Assembly: GCF_031585635.1 (NCBI RefSeq)
Contig: NZ_CP134196.1
Coordinates: 1,674,001-1,738,000, forward strand
DNA length: 64,000 bases
Direction of reading: 5' to 3'
Origin: Paraburkholderia sp. FT54
GTDB lineage: Bacteria; Pseudomonadota; Gammaproteobacteria; Burkholderiales; Burkholderiaceae
Part shown: positions 35,460-43,825 of the stretch, one piece after another
How the letters are laid out: each line of letters begins with the position of its first letter
How positions within the stretch are numbered: the first letter of the stretch is position 1
Notes under the pieces: model-generated
Told to the model about the DNA's origin: nothing
The model's input: the letters and a program-made list of their open reading frames with translations, nothing else
The model's database searches: none
Position numbers and translations under genes: made by a program

Positions 35460-36092
35460 ATGTCCGAACCGCAAAAGCGCCTGCTCGTTCACCCGCTCGT
35501 CGTGCGAATCACGCACTGGATCAACGCCTTCGCGATGGTTTGCATGGTGATGAGCGGGTGGGCCATCTATAACGCGTCGCCGTTTTTCCCGTTCAGATTT
35601 CCGGTTTGGGCGACCGTCGGCGGGTGGCTGGGCGGTTCGATCGCGTGGCATTTCGCGGCGATGTGGCTGCTCTGCGCGAACGGGCTGCTGTATCTCGCGT
35701 ATGGCATCGGGCGTGGGCATTTCCGCCGCAAGCTGTTGCCGGTGCATCCGCGCGACGTGGTGCATGACGCAAGCCTCGCGCTGCAGTTCAGGTTGCCGCA
35801 CGATACCGGCAAATACAACGCGGTGCAGCGTGCGCTGTATCTGCTCGTCCTATGTCTTGGCGTGCTGCTGGTGGCGTCGGGCCTGTCTATCTGGAAACCG
35901 GTGCAGTTCTCGTGGCTCACCGCGCTATTCGGCGGCTTCGACTTTGCGCGGCGCGTGCATTTCATCGCGATGGCGGGCGTCGTCGGGTTTGTGGTCGTGC
36001 ATCTGGCGCTGGTGCTGCTCGTGCCGCGCACCTTGCTGCCGATGCTGACCGGGCGAGCGCGGCATTCGACCCATGAAGGGAGCCATGCATGA
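35460..36092 (+). CDS. Cytochrome b561-type membrane haem protein
   Basis: This is a 210-residue inner-membrane protein with four or five hydrophobic segments. It starts LVHPLVVRITHWINAFAMVC, where the His of THW is a haem ligand typical of Ni,Fe-hydrogenase/formate-dehydrogenase-type cytochromes b; further His residues appear in AWHFAAMWLL, ARRVHFIAMAG and VVVHLALVLL. Its stop overlaps the start of the next gene by four bases (ATGA), and that gene encodes a Moco protein, so the pair resembles MsrPQ/YedYZ: the membrane haem protein passes electrons to the periplasmic molybdoenzyme. Confidence 0.85.
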   Translation: MSEPQKRLLVHPLVVRITHWINAFAMVCMVMSGWAIYNASPFFPFRFPVWATVGGWLGGSIAWHFAAMWLLCANGLLYLAYGIGRGHFRRKLLPVHPRDVVHDASLALQFRLPHDTGKYNAVQRALYLLVLCLGVLLVASGLSIWKPVQFSWLTALFGGFDFARRVHFIAMAGVVGFVVVHLALVLLVPRTLLPMLTGRARHSTHEGSHA

Positions 36093-36865
36093 GCATATTT
36101 AAACCCAACGACGACGCGCGCCGGTCCCGCATCGTCCTCGCTGATCATCAGCCGCAAATCGAGCGGCTGCAACGGCGCCTGTTCCTGCGCTCGTCGCTTT
36201 CCATCGGCGCGCTGGCGATGCTCTCTGGCTGCAACATGCAGGACGGCGATTCGGTCGACAAGGTGCTGTGGGCCATGTCGCGCTGGAACGATCGTGTGCA
36301 GGGCTGGCTGTTCGACCGCAACAAGCTGGCGCCCACCTATTCGGCACGCGAGATCACCGACCCGTTCCCGTTCAATGCTTTTTATCCGGAGTTCGACGCG
36401 CCGGACATCGACGGCTCCACGTATCAACTGGAAGTGTCGGGGCTCGTGTCGGACAAGCGCACCTGGAATCTCGATCAGTTGCGCGCATTGCCGCAGGCTT
36501 CGCAGATCACGCGGCACATCTGCATCGAAGGATGGAGCGCGATCGGGCAATGGCGCGGCGTACCGTTTCGCACGTTTCTGGAGCGCATCGGCGCGGATCT
36601 GAACGCGCGCTATGTCGGCTTCAAATGCGCGGATCGTTACTACTCCAGCCTGGACATGGCAACGGCCCTGCATCCGCAGACGCAGCTCACGCTCGATTTC
36701 CGCAATGAGCCGCTGCCGGCCATATACGGCTACCCGCTGAAGCTGCGCGTGCCAACCAAACTCGGCTTCAAGAATCCCAAGCATATCGCGGCGATCTTCG
36801 TGACCAACACGAACCCCGGCGGCTATTGGGAAGACCAGGGGTACAACTGGTTCAGCGGTTTGTAA
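36089..36865 (+). CDS. Periplasmic molybdopterin-dependent oxidoreductase (sulfite-oxidase fold, MsrP-like)
   Basis: This is a 258-residue protein. A twin-arginine-like segment (QRRLFLRSSLSIGALAMLSGC) leads to export, possibly with lipid attachment at the Cys. The Moco domain keeps the molybdenum ligand Cys145 in RHICIEGWSAIGQWRG, and ADRYYSSLDMATAL and TKLGFKNPKHIAAI are typical of the family that includes MsrP (YedY). MsrP repairs oxidised methionine in periplasmic proteins; whether this one does so is inferred from the fold and from the coupled cytochrome b. Start overlaps the upstream stop. Confidence 0.85.
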   Translation: MSIFKPNDDARRSRIVLADHQPQIERLQRRLFLRSSLSIGALAMLSGCNMQDGDSVDKVLWAMSRWNDRVQGWLFDRNKLAPTYSAREITDPFPFNAFYPEFDAPDIDGSTYQLEVSGLVSDKRTWNLDQLRALPQASQITRHICIEGWSAIGQWRGVPFRTFLERIGADLNARYVGFKCADRYYSSLDMATALHPQTQLTLDFRNEPLPAIYGYPLKLRVPTKLGFKNPKHIAAIFVTNTNPGGYWEDQGYNWFSGL

Positions 36866-36883
36866 CGCCGCTTATTCGCCCGT

Positions 36884-37852
36884 TCACACGGCGGTGACAT
36901 AACGCGCCACCGGCTTGACCACGCGCGGCGGTGGCGCATCGTAGACGGCGCGCATGCGCTTCACTTCGTCAACCGGACTCAGGCCGAACAGCCGCTTGAA
37001 CTCGCGGCTGAATTGCGACGCGCTTTCATAACCGACGCGCGCCGCGGCTGCTCCCGCATTCAAACCATCCTGCACCATCAGCAAACGCGCATGATGCAAA
37101 CGCGTGGTCTTCACGTATTGCATCGGCGAAGTCGCCGTGACGGCTTTGAACTGCGCATGAAACACGGCGAGGCTCATGCCCGCTTCGGACGCGAGGGTAT
37201 CGACGTCGAGCACGCCGTGGTAATCCGCATGAATTCGCCGCAGCGCCTTGGCAATGCGGCCGAAATGATTCTGATGCGTGAGCGCCGCGCGAATCGCGTC
37301 ACCCTGCTCGCCGGTCAACACGCGATAACAGATTTCGCGCACCACGCCGGGCGCGAGAATGCGCGCGTCGAGCGGCGCAGCCAAGGCGTCCATCAGACGT
37401 TGTACCGCATTGCCGAGCGCCGGATCGAGCGGTGTCGAATAGATCCCGACGGGGTCGTGCTGCGCGGCGCCCTGCGTTTCGCTCAGCGCCATCAGCAATT
37501 CGGCCACCATGGTCAGATCGACACGCACGGAGATGGCGAGAAACGGCTCTTCCGGGCTCGCCTCGGTCTCGCATTCGAACGGCAAGGGCACCGAGAGCAC
37601 CAGGTACTGCTGCGCGTCGTACTGGAACACCTGATCGCCGAGAAAGCCGCGCTTGCGGCCCTGACAGACGATCACGATGCTCGGCTCGTACATGACAGGC
37701 ATACGCGGCATGGGCTTATTCGCGCGCATCAGGTTGACGCCTTCGAGGCTCGTGCGGGTGAGGCCCGGGGTGGGCGCGAGCACGTCGAATAATTCGAGCA
37801 CGCGCTGCTGGGCGGGATCGACCGGGACGGGTTCAGCGGAACGGGTTGACAT
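36884..37852 (-). CDS. AraC-family transcriptional regulator (YqhC-like)
   Basis: This is a 322-residue regulator. The N-terminal AraC_N domain has EPSIVIVCQGRKRGFLGDQV and LVLSVPLPFECETEASPEEP. The C-terminal double HTH has LASEAGMSLAVFHAQFKAVT, SPMQYVKTTRLHHARLLM and VGYESASQFSREFKRLFGLS. This arrangement matches YqhC-type activators that sense aldehydes and switch on the neighbouring alcohol/aldehyde reductase. Here the divergent gene at 38177 is exactly such a zinc alcohol dehydrogenase, which supports the same logic. ATG at 37852 chosen as family-typical start. Confidence 0.87.
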   Translation of the reverse strand: MSTRSAEPVPVDPAQQRVLELFDVLAPTPGLTRTSLEGVNLMRANKPMPRMPVMYEPSIVIVCQGRKRGFLGDQVFQYDAQQYLVLSVPLPFECETEASPEEPFLAISVRVDLTMVAELLMALSETQGAAQHDPVGIYSTPLDPALGNAVQRLMDALAAPLDARILAPGVVREICYRVLTGEQGDAIRAALTHQNHFGRIAKALRRIHADYHGVLDVDTLASEAGMSLAVFHAQFKAVTATSPMQYVKTTRLHHARLLMVQDGLNAGAAAARVGYESASQFSREFKRLFGLSPVDEVKRMRAVYDAPPPRVVKPVARYVTAV

Positions 37853-38176
37853 GACGGTATAGTGACGTGCAAGAGAATAATGCTTGAAATTTAGCACCAA
37901 ACGACCTATCGCGCTCCTCGCCAGGAGTTTTAGGCAAATCTTCAAGACATTCAGGTATTCCCTGGGTCGCTTGCCCCTCCTATCATGGGAACCCTGCCGG
38001 ATCATCCTATTCCGCGCTGCGCCGGGCTCGGTTGCCAATTCCAGCTTGACGAATTTGGCAGCCACCGCTCGCGCCGTGATCCCGGTTCATGACGAGGTTG
38101 GCCACATCGGCGACGTGCGTCGCCCATCGCCGGCGCCTTGCGACTTGCGACTTCACCCTCTTTGCTGGAGCTACCC
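37853..38176. other. Divergent control region, regulator / alcohol dehydrogenase
   Basis: These 324 bases hold the promoters of the AraC-type regulator and the alcohol dehydrogenase gene. Its left third is AT-richer. No repeat strong enough to name as an operator was seen. Confidence 0.45.
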
Positions 38177-39229
38177 ATGAGCACGACTTACGCCTATGCA
38201 GCGACCGACGCTACCGCGCCGCTCGCCCCGTTCGAATTCCAGCGCCGTGAACTGCGCGCCCATGACGTGCAGATGGAAGTACTGTTTTGCGGTGTGTGCC
38301 ATTCCGATCTGCATCAGGCGCGCAACGAATGGAAGAACACGACTTTTCCGGTCGTGCCGGGCCATGAAATCGTCGGCCGCGTGACCGCGGTCGGCTCTGA
38401 CGTGACGAAATACAAAGCGGGCGATCTGGTTGGCGTCGGCTGTCTGGTCGACTCGTGCCGCACGTGTGCGAGTTGCGAGGAAGGTTTAGAACAGTATTGC
38501 GAGAACGGTTTTGTCGGCACGTATAACGGTGTCGACCGGGTCGACGGTCAGATCACTTACGGCGGCTATTCCACGCAACTCGTCGTGGACGAAGCGTTCA
38601 CGCTGCGTGTGCCGGAGAATCTCGACCCGGCCGGCGTGGCGCCGTTGCTGTGCGCCGGCATCACGACTTATTCGCCGTTGCGGACCTGGGGCGCGGGTCC
38701 TGGCAAGAAGGTCGGCATTGTCGGCCTCGGCGGCCTGGGGCATATGGGTGTGAAGCTCGCGCGTGCGATGGGTGCGCATGTCGTGCTGTTCACCACGTCG
38801 CCGTCGAAGATCGAAGACGCGAAGCGGCTGGGCGCGCATGAGGTCGTGATTTCGAAAAAAGCTGAGGAGATGGAAGCGCATTTGAACAGCTTCGATCTGA
38901 TTGTGAATACGGTTGCCGCCCCGCATGACCTGAATCCGTTTTTGAATCTGCTCAAGCGGGATGGGACCATGACGCTGGTCGGCGCACCGGAGCACGATCA
39001 TCCGTCGCCGCAGGTGTTCAATCTGATTATGAAGCGTCGCCGGTTGGCCGGGTCGTTGATTGGTGGGATTGCTGAGACGCAGGAAATGCTGGATTTCTGC
39101 GGGGAGCACGGGATTACTTCTGATATTGAGTTGATTGCTATGCAGGGGATCAATGAGGCTTATGAACGGATGCTCAAGAGTGATGTTAAGTATCGGTTTG
39201 TGATTGATCTGGATTCCTTGCGGAAGTGA
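38177..39229 (+). CDS. Zinc-dependent alcohol dehydrogenase (YahK/cinnamyl-alcohol type)
   Basis: This is a 350-residue NADP(H)-dependent reductase of the medium-chain family. The catalytic zinc is held by GVCHSDLHQAR (Cys), the GHE motif in VVPGHEIVGRV and a later Cys; the structural zinc by CRTCASCEEGLEQYC. The cofactor motif is VGIVGLGGLGHMGVKLARAM. It would reduce aldehydes to alcohols in the cytoplasm, and the divergent YqhC-like regulator suggests a role in aldehyde detoxification. GGAG precedes the ATG. The gene runs into T-rich DNA immediately after its stop. Confidence 0.92.
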   Translation: MSTTYAYAATDATAPLAPFEFQRRELRAHDVQMEVLFCGVCHSDLHQARNEWKNTTFPVVPGHEIVGRVTAVGSDVTKYKAGDLVGVGCLVDSCRTCASCEEGLEQYCENGFVGTYNGVDRVDGQITYGGYSTQLVVDEAFTLRVPENLDPAGVAPLLCAGITTYSPLRTWGAGPGKKVGIVGLGGLGHMGVKLARAMGAHVVLFTTSPSKIEDAKRLGAHEVVISKKAEEMEAHLNSFDLIVNTVAAPHDLNPFLNLLKRDGTMTLVGAPEHDHPSPQVFNLIMKRRRLAGSLIGGIAETQEMLDFCGEHGITSDIELIAMQGINEAYERMLKSDVKYRFVIDLDSLRK

Positions 39230-39320
39230 GTTTGGGTTTTTTGGGCTCGCGCCGTGGGTTTTTTTTGGCCTGCGGCGTGGGTTTTTTGATGGTTTTGTAG
39301 TCGTTTTTTTCTGTGTTTTT
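39230..39320 (+). repeat. T/G-rich low-complexity tract
   Basis: Directly after the dehydrogenase stop codon, about 90 bases consist mainly of T-runs (up to eight) separated by G-rich words, with TGGGTTTTTT-like units repeated. It breaks the local GC composition and can serve as a terminator; it also adjoins the left arm of the inverted-repeat element. Confidence 0.6.
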
Positions 39321-39386
39321 TGGGGTGTTGGCCTTTCCTTGAATTCATAGTGGTCTATTGGCGTTGCCCCTGTGCGGGGCGGCACT
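39321..39386 (+). repeat. Left arm (outer part) of a long inverted-repeat element
   Basis: These 66 bases pair with 41079-41148 on the far side of the IS3 insertion: the reverse complement agrees except for a 3-base indel and a few substitutions. The arm includes TGGGGTGTTG, GTGGTCTATT and the CCCCTGTGCGGGG hairpin. The last three bases (ACT, 39384-39386) are the IS3 target duplicate. Confidence 0.85.
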
Positions 39387-39427
39387 TGTAGTGGTCAAGC
39401 CTCTTTGGACACCCACAAAGAGGTTTT

Positions 39428-40264
39428 TCAATAAATCGAAGTTTCGTATCGCACTGGAGGCAAATTGTTTGCCGCCGAATGAATGCGCCGGTAGTTGTAG
39501 AAGTCTGCGATGTAGCCCGCGATGTCGCGGCGGGCGACTTCGTGGCTGCCGTATTCCTGTTCGCCAATCCATTCACTTTTCAGGCTTCTGAAGAAGCGCT
39601 CGACCACCGCGTTGTCCCAGCAATTGCCCTTTCTGCTCATGCTCTGGACGATCCCGTTCGCCTTCAGATCGCTCACAAAGCGCTCGCTCGTGTACTGGCA
39701 GCCCTGATCGGAGTGGAACATCAGCCCCGCTGCCGGGCGCCGCTTCTGCCGGGCCTGCTGTAGCGCCTGGATGACCAGTTCCGTATCCGCCTGCAAGGCG
39801 AACGCCCAGCCTACGATGCGGCGCGAGTGCAGATCCATCACGATGGCCAGATAGGACCACCCCTGACGCGTTCTCACATACGTGATATCGCCCGCCCATA
39901 CCCGGTTGATCGCGCCCGGCTCGAATTGCCGCTCAAGCAGGTTAGGTGCAATCAGGGCTTCACCCCCGGCCTTGCGGTACCGGTGCGTTCGCCGCCTGGC
40001 CACAGCCAGTTGCGCCTCGCGCATCAGCGAACGCGCCCGGTAGCGTCCGATCGCGTAACCCTGCTGCTGCAGTGCCTGCGCCATCCGGCGACTGCCGTAA
40101 CTGCTGCGGCTTTCGCTGTGAATCTGACGCACGGCCTTCAGCAGTGGAGGCGATGCGACTGGTTTGCGTGGCCGCGCAGCAAAGGCGTAATAGCTGCTTC
40201 GCGGCACTTTCAGCAAACGGCACATCAGACTCACCGGCCAGGCCTTCTTCAGCGAACGGATCAC
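39428..40264 (-). CDS. IS3-family transposase OrfB (rve integrase core)
   Basis: This is the 278-codon catalytic frame; its GTG (40264) overlaps the OrfA stop. The DDE triad is present: INRVWAGDITYVRTRQGW (Asp), LMFHSDQGCQYTS (Asp) and GNCWDNAVVERFFRSLKSEW (Glu). The frame is open upstream as far as an A-run at 40307-40312, where ribosomes reading OrfA can slip to -1 and make the OrfAB fusion that is the active transposase in this family. All domains seem undamaged. Confidence 0.92.
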   Translation of the reverse strand: MIRSLKKAWPVSLMCRLLKVPRSSYYAFAARPRKPVASPPLLKAVRQIHSESRSSYGSRRMAQALQQQGYAIGRYRARSLMREAQLAVARRRTHRYRKAGGEALIAPNLLERQFEPGAINRVWAGDITYVRTRQGWSYLAIVMDLHSRRIVGWAFALQADTELVIQALQQARQKRRPAAGLMFHSDQGCQYTSERFVSDLKANGIVQSMSRKGNCWDNAVVERFFRSLKSEWIGEQEYGSHEVARRDIAGYIADFYNYRRIHSAANNLPPVRYETSIY

Positions 40265-40563
40265 TTCGAGGAGCGATCCATTTCCTTGACGAAGAAGGCC
40301 GTAGACTTTTTTAGTATCTCGCGCTCCCGCTCAAGCTCCATCACGCGCGCTTCCAGCTCACGGATGCGTCGCTGGTCGCGCTGGATCTGCATGTCGCTGC
40401 GTGGCGGCTCAGCCTGCTGCGCACGCCACTGCGCCACCCAGCGCCGCAAAGCCGAGTCGCCCACGCCCAGCGCCTCGCAAGCCCTGGTGATCGAATAACC
40501 CTGCCCAACCACCAGTTGCACTGCCTCTGCCTTGAATTCGTCAGTCAGGTTCCGTCTGCCCAT
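40261..40563 (-). CDS. IS3-family transposase OrfA (HTH and leucine zipper)
   Basis: This is a 100-residue DNA-binding subunit. NLTDEFKAEAVQLVVGQGYS and ACEALGVGDSALRRWVAQW form the HTH_Tnp_1 domain, and RRIRELEARVMELEREREIL is a leucine-zipper-like coil for multimerisation. Near its end the codons CTA AAA AAG form the slippery heptamer A AAA AAG, in the correct phase for programmed -1 frameshifting into OrfB. OrfA alone usually acts as a regulator; the fusion catalyses transposition. Confidence 0.92.
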   Translation of the reverse strand: MGRRNLTDEFKAEAVQLVVGQGYSITRACEALGVGDSALRRWVAQWRAQQAEPPRSDMQIQRDQRRIRELEARVMELEREREILKKSTAFFVKEMDRSSK

Positions 40564-40629
40564 GTCTCTCACCTCAGTTGGAGAATTATCCCCTTTAGAG
40601 GTGTCCAGAGCCATTGGACCACTACAACT

Positions 40630-40765
40630 TACTTCTCTTTGCCGGCCGCAAAGAGAAGTAAGCAAGAGAAAGCGGCTCAAACCGCTAATTCTTAAGTGGG
40701 TCCCCCGCACAGTCCCGGTAGTGGTGCATCTGGAATCCGTCACCTCGCACATTCGGCGCTCGTGA
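40630..40765 (+). repeat. Left arm (inner part) of the long inverted-repeat element
   Basis: This continues the left arm after the IS3 insertion. It opens with a perfect 15-bp hairpin (40628-40642 and 40648-40662) and continues AAGCGGCT, GGGTCCC and GTGGTGCATCTGGAATCCGT, the last being identical in the reverse complement of the right arm. Overall identity to the opposite arm is high over its whole length. Confidence 0.85.
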
Positions 40766-40938
40766 CACAGCAGTCATTCTTCAGGCGGCGCTGCGCGCGC
40801 CCACGTTACTCACTAACCCAACGGTTTTCTTCGGCATGTGGCCGAGGCGAAGCCGCCCCCACCACGCCCAAACGAATCCACTGTTTATACGCGGACCGCT
40901 CCGACGAGCGCGAAGCGCGAGGCGGGAAGTATGACGGC
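40766..40938. other. Central spacer of the inverted-repeat element
   Basis: About 173 bases between the two arms. They show no convincing open frame or family feature; the spacer has GC-rich, locally self-complementary words (e.g. around 40780-40800 and 40900-40925). It does not encode a recognisable transposase. Confidence 0.5.
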
Positions 40939-41148
40939 CTTGTCACTCACGCGGAATGCGCGAGAACACGGATTCCAGATGCACCACTTACCGTGGCTGC
41001 GCGAGGGACCCGCTTATGAGCTGGCGGTGTGAAGCCGCTTTCTTTGCCTACTTTCTTTGCGGCGGCAAAGAAAGTAGGTGCCGCCCCGCACAGGGGCAAC
41101 GCTAATAGACCACTAAGAAATCAAGGAAAGGCCAACAACACCCCAAAG
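40939..41148 (-). repeat. Right arm of the long inverted-repeat element
   Basis: This arm is the reverse complement of 39321-39386 joined to 40630-40765. It contains its own hairpin (CCTACTTTCTTTGC at 41047-41060 with its complement at 41065-41078), equivalent to the 15-bp hairpin of the left arm. The two arms agree at most positions across about 200 bp, differing by single substitutions and short indels. Confidence 0.85.
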
Positions 41149-41221
41149 ACCACAACCAGAACCGCCGCGCAGGCAATAGAACCCGCCAGAATCTCAAAAC
41201 CCCCGACTGGAGCATGAAACC

Positions 41222-42178
41222 GTGATTGACAGAATAACTGCAATGCGCACATTCATCCGAATCGTGGACACCAACAGCTTCACCCGCGCAGCGGAATCAT
41301 TAAACATTCCTCGCGCCACGGCGACCACCATCGTTCAGAATCTGGAAGCCCTGCTAGGCACCGTCCTGCTGGCCCGCACAACGCGGCGCCTGAGTGTCAC
41401 ACCCGAAGGCGCGGCCTACTACGAACGTTGCTCGCAAATTCTCGCCGACATCGACGAAATGGAAGCCAGCATCCGTCACGCCACGGATAATCTCACCGGC
41501 CGTCTGCGTATCGAAATGCCAGGCGCCGTGGCGAGCGCCATCGTCCTGCCGGCCCTGGACGACTTTCACACGCGCTACCCTAACCTCGACCTTGCGATAG
41601 GCATCAGCAACCGCACCGTCGATCTGATCACCGAAGCCATCGACTGCAGCATCCAGCTCGGCGAATTGCCGGATTCGAATCTGGTCGCGCGCCAACTCGG
41701 CACCCTCGAACACGTGACGTGTGCGAGTCCGGCCTACCTGGCCCGCCACGGCGCGACCGCGGACCTCGACGATTTGCGTGGACACGTGGCTGTCAATTGC
41801 ATGTCGCCGCACAACGGCCGCGAAGTGGACTTCGATTTCGAAGTGGACGGCGAAGCGCAAAACGTCAAGGTAAAAGGCTTCGTCAAGGTCAGCGACGAAC
41901 AGGCCTACCTCACCTGCGGCCTGCAGGGCCTCGGTCTCATCCAGCCGGCGCGGATCGCCGCGCAACCGTATCTCGACTCGGGACTATTGCGCGAAGTCCT
42001 GCCGCAATGGAAGCCCGTGCCAATGCCAGTCTCGGTTGCCTACGTGAAGAATCGCCGCGTATCGCCGCGCGTGCGCGCGTTCGTGGACTGGCTGGCGGAA
42101 TTGTTCGAGAAAGCGGAGCACGTCGATCAGGATCTCTCGCGCGTCCGTCAATTGCTGCGCGGTCTGCATGCCGCCTGA
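41222..42178 (+). CDS. LysR-family transcriptional regulator
   Basis: This is a 318-residue regulator with a GTG start after a GGAG site. The N-terminal HTH reads MRTFIRIVDTNSFTRAAESL, NIPRATATTIVQNLEALLGT, followed by VLLARTTRRLSVTPEGAAYY. The C-terminal effector domain begins GRLRIEMPGAVASAIVLPAL and continues to about residue 300. It resembles the CrgA/DsdC-like branch with the MDR-x-x-AMRTF start. No divergent target gene is adjacent, because the inverted-repeat element lies immediately upstream, so its regulon is unknown. Confidence 0.88.
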   Translation: MIDRITAMRTFIRIVDTNSFTRAAESLNIPRATATTIVQNLEALLGTVLLARTTRRLSVTPEGAAYYERCSQILADIDEMEASIRHATDNLTGRLRIEMPGAVASAIVLPALDDFHTRYPNLDLAIGISNRTVDLITEAIDCSIQLGELPDSNLVARQLGTLEHVTCASPAYLARHGATADLDDLRGHVAVNCMSPHNGREVDFDFEVDGEAQNVKVKGFVKVSDEQAYLTCGLQGLGLIQPARIAAQPYLDSGLLREVLPQWKPVPMPVSVAYVKNRRVSPRVRAFVDWLAELFEKAEHVDQDLSRVRQLLRGLHAA

Positions 42179-42337
42179 GGCGGGTTGCAGGCGCGCAGCG
42201 CAGTGGAAAAAACGTGTCAGTCAGGTAGCGTCACCGGCACCGGCCGTGTCAACAGATCGACATGGAAATTGAAAAAATTCGGCTTGTCGAAACGTTTCAC
42301 ATTCGCGGGCCATTTAGATTTGACGCTGAAGTGAAGC

Positions 42338-43825
42338 TTATTGCGACTCTTCCGCCCACACGGCATTTTCGCGAGCCATCAGCGCCGTGGATGCAGCCGG
42401 CCCGAACGTGCCCGCCGTATAGCTACGCGGCTTGTCGCCCGATTTGCTCCAGCCTGCCAGAATCGGCTCGGCCCACGCCCATGCCGCCTCGAGTTCGTCG
42501 CGGCGCATGAAGTGCGTGAGACGTCCGCGAATCACATCGATCAGCAAACGCTCATACGCTTCCGCTCGGCGCTCAGTGAACGCCTGCTGCAAATCCAGAT
42601 TCAGATTCACCGGCAACATGTGCATGCCGCTGCCCGGCTCCTTCGCGAGCACCTGCAACTGGATCGACTCCTCAGGCTGCAGCTGGATCACGAGCCGGTT
42701 GCCGTAGTTGCGCCCGCTATTCCCGTTCGGGATGATCGAGAAAGGCAGCTCGGAAAATTCTATGACGATCTCCGACACCTTCTTCTGCATCCGCTTGCCA
42801 GTGCGCAGAAAAAACGGCACGTGCGCCCAACGCCAGTTGTTGATATGCGCGCGCAATGCGACGAAAGTTTCGGCGCGGCTGCCCGCCGGCACGTTGTCTT
42901 CTTCCTGATAACCCTTCACTGCCTCGCCGTCCACGGCGCCGGCGGTGTACTGGCCACGCACGGTATCGCGCGCGATGTCCTCGGGCGTCATGGGCCGCAG
43001 CGAACGCAGCACCTTGAGCTTTTCGTCGCGGACCGCGTCCGGGTCGAGCGACACGGGCGGCTCCATTGCGACGATGCACAGCAATTGCAGCAAGTGGTTC
43101 TGCACCATGTCGCGCAGCGCGCCGGTTTTATCGTAAAAGCCCGCGCGGCTGCCCACGCCGACCGTTTCCGCCACCGTGATCTGCACGCTCTTGATATACG
43201 GCGCCTGCCACAACGGGCCGAAAATCGGATTGCCGAAGCGCAGCACCATCAGGTTCTGCACGGTCTCCTTGCCGAGGTAGTGGTCGATCCGGTAGATCTG
43301 CGCTTCATTGAAGTGCTTGCCGACCGCCGTGTTGATTTCCTGCGCGGAGGCCAGATCGTGACCCAGCGGCTTCTCGAGCACGACGCGCGAGTTGGCGTCG
43401 ATCAATCCGGCTGCAGCGAGGTTGTCGCAGATATTCGTGAACAGATCCGGCGACGTCGCCAGATAGAACACGCGGCGCACGCCTTCACGCGACGCTTCTT
43501 TCAGGCGGTGGTAGTCCTCGACAGAGTCGACGTCCATGCGCACGTATTCGAACAGCGCGAGAAATTTGTCCCAGGCGCCGGCATCGAATGCTTTCTTCTC
43601 GATGAAGGGCTTCGCCTTCAGTTCCATGAATTCGTTGATGTACTCCTCACGCGACCAGGGCTTGCGGCCGATCGTGAGAATGCGGGTGTCCGGCGGCAGA
43701 TTGCAGTGCAGATGCGCCATGTAGAGCGCGGGCAGCAGCTTGCGAAACGACAGATCGCCGGTGCCGCCGAAAATGATCATGTCGAGCGGCAGGTCGGGAG
43801 TGGCAGAAGTGTGGTGGGTCGTCAT
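42338..43825 (-). CDS. zwf: Glucose-6-phosphate 1-dehydrogenase
   Basis: This is a 495-residue enzyme of the oxidative pentose phosphate and Entner-Doudoroff pathways, converting glucose 6-phosphate to 6-phosphogluconolactone with NADP+ or NAD+. IIFGGTGDLSFRKLLPALY is the cofactor motif; RIDHYLGKETVQNL carries the substrate-binding and catalytic residues (RIDHYLGK is invariant). The chain is complete with the normal C-terminus. It stands alone here, without the pgl/edd/eda genes often found beside it. A hairpin is present in its leader (43892-43911). Confidence 0.95.
   Translation of the reverse strand: MTTHHTSATPDLPLDMIIFGGTGDLSFRKLLPALYMAHLHCNLPPDTRILTIGRKPWSREEYINEFMELKAKPFIEKKAFDAGAWDKFLALFEYVRMDVDSVEDYHRLKEASREGVRRVFYLATSPDLFTNICDNLAAAGLIDANSRVVLEKPLGHDLASAQEINTAVGKHFNEAQIYRIDHYLGKETVQNLMVLRFGNPIFGPLWQAPYIKSVQITVAETVGVGSRAGFYDKTGALRDMVQNHLLQLLCIVAMEPPVSLDPDAVRDEKLKVLRSLRPMTPEDIARDTVRGQYTAGAVDGEAVKGYQEEDNVPAGSRAETFVALRAHINNWRWAHVPFFLRTGKRMQKKVSEIVIEFSELPFSIIPNGNSGRNYGNRLVIQLQPEESIQLQVLAKEPGSGMHMLPVNLNLDLQQAFTERRAEAYERLLIDVIRGRLTHFMRRDELEAAWAWAEPILAGWSKSGDKPRSYTAGTFGPAASTALMARENAVWAEESQ

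Larger units (their letters stand above)
39387..40626 (-). mobile_element. IS3-family insertion sequence, apparently intact
   Basis: The element is 1,240 bp. Its ends are imperfect inverted repeats beginning TGTAGTGGTC and sharing an inner GGACACC word. A 3-bp direct repeat ACT flanks it (39384-39386 and 40627-40629), the normal target duplication for IS3 elements. Both transposase frames and a frameshift site are intact. It has inserted into the left arm of a long palindromic element. Confidence 0.92.

Noticed and set aside
40766..40938. A cargo gene in the centre of the inverted-repeat element.
   Set aside because: The spacer is too short and has no convincing frame or ribosome site in any of the six frames.
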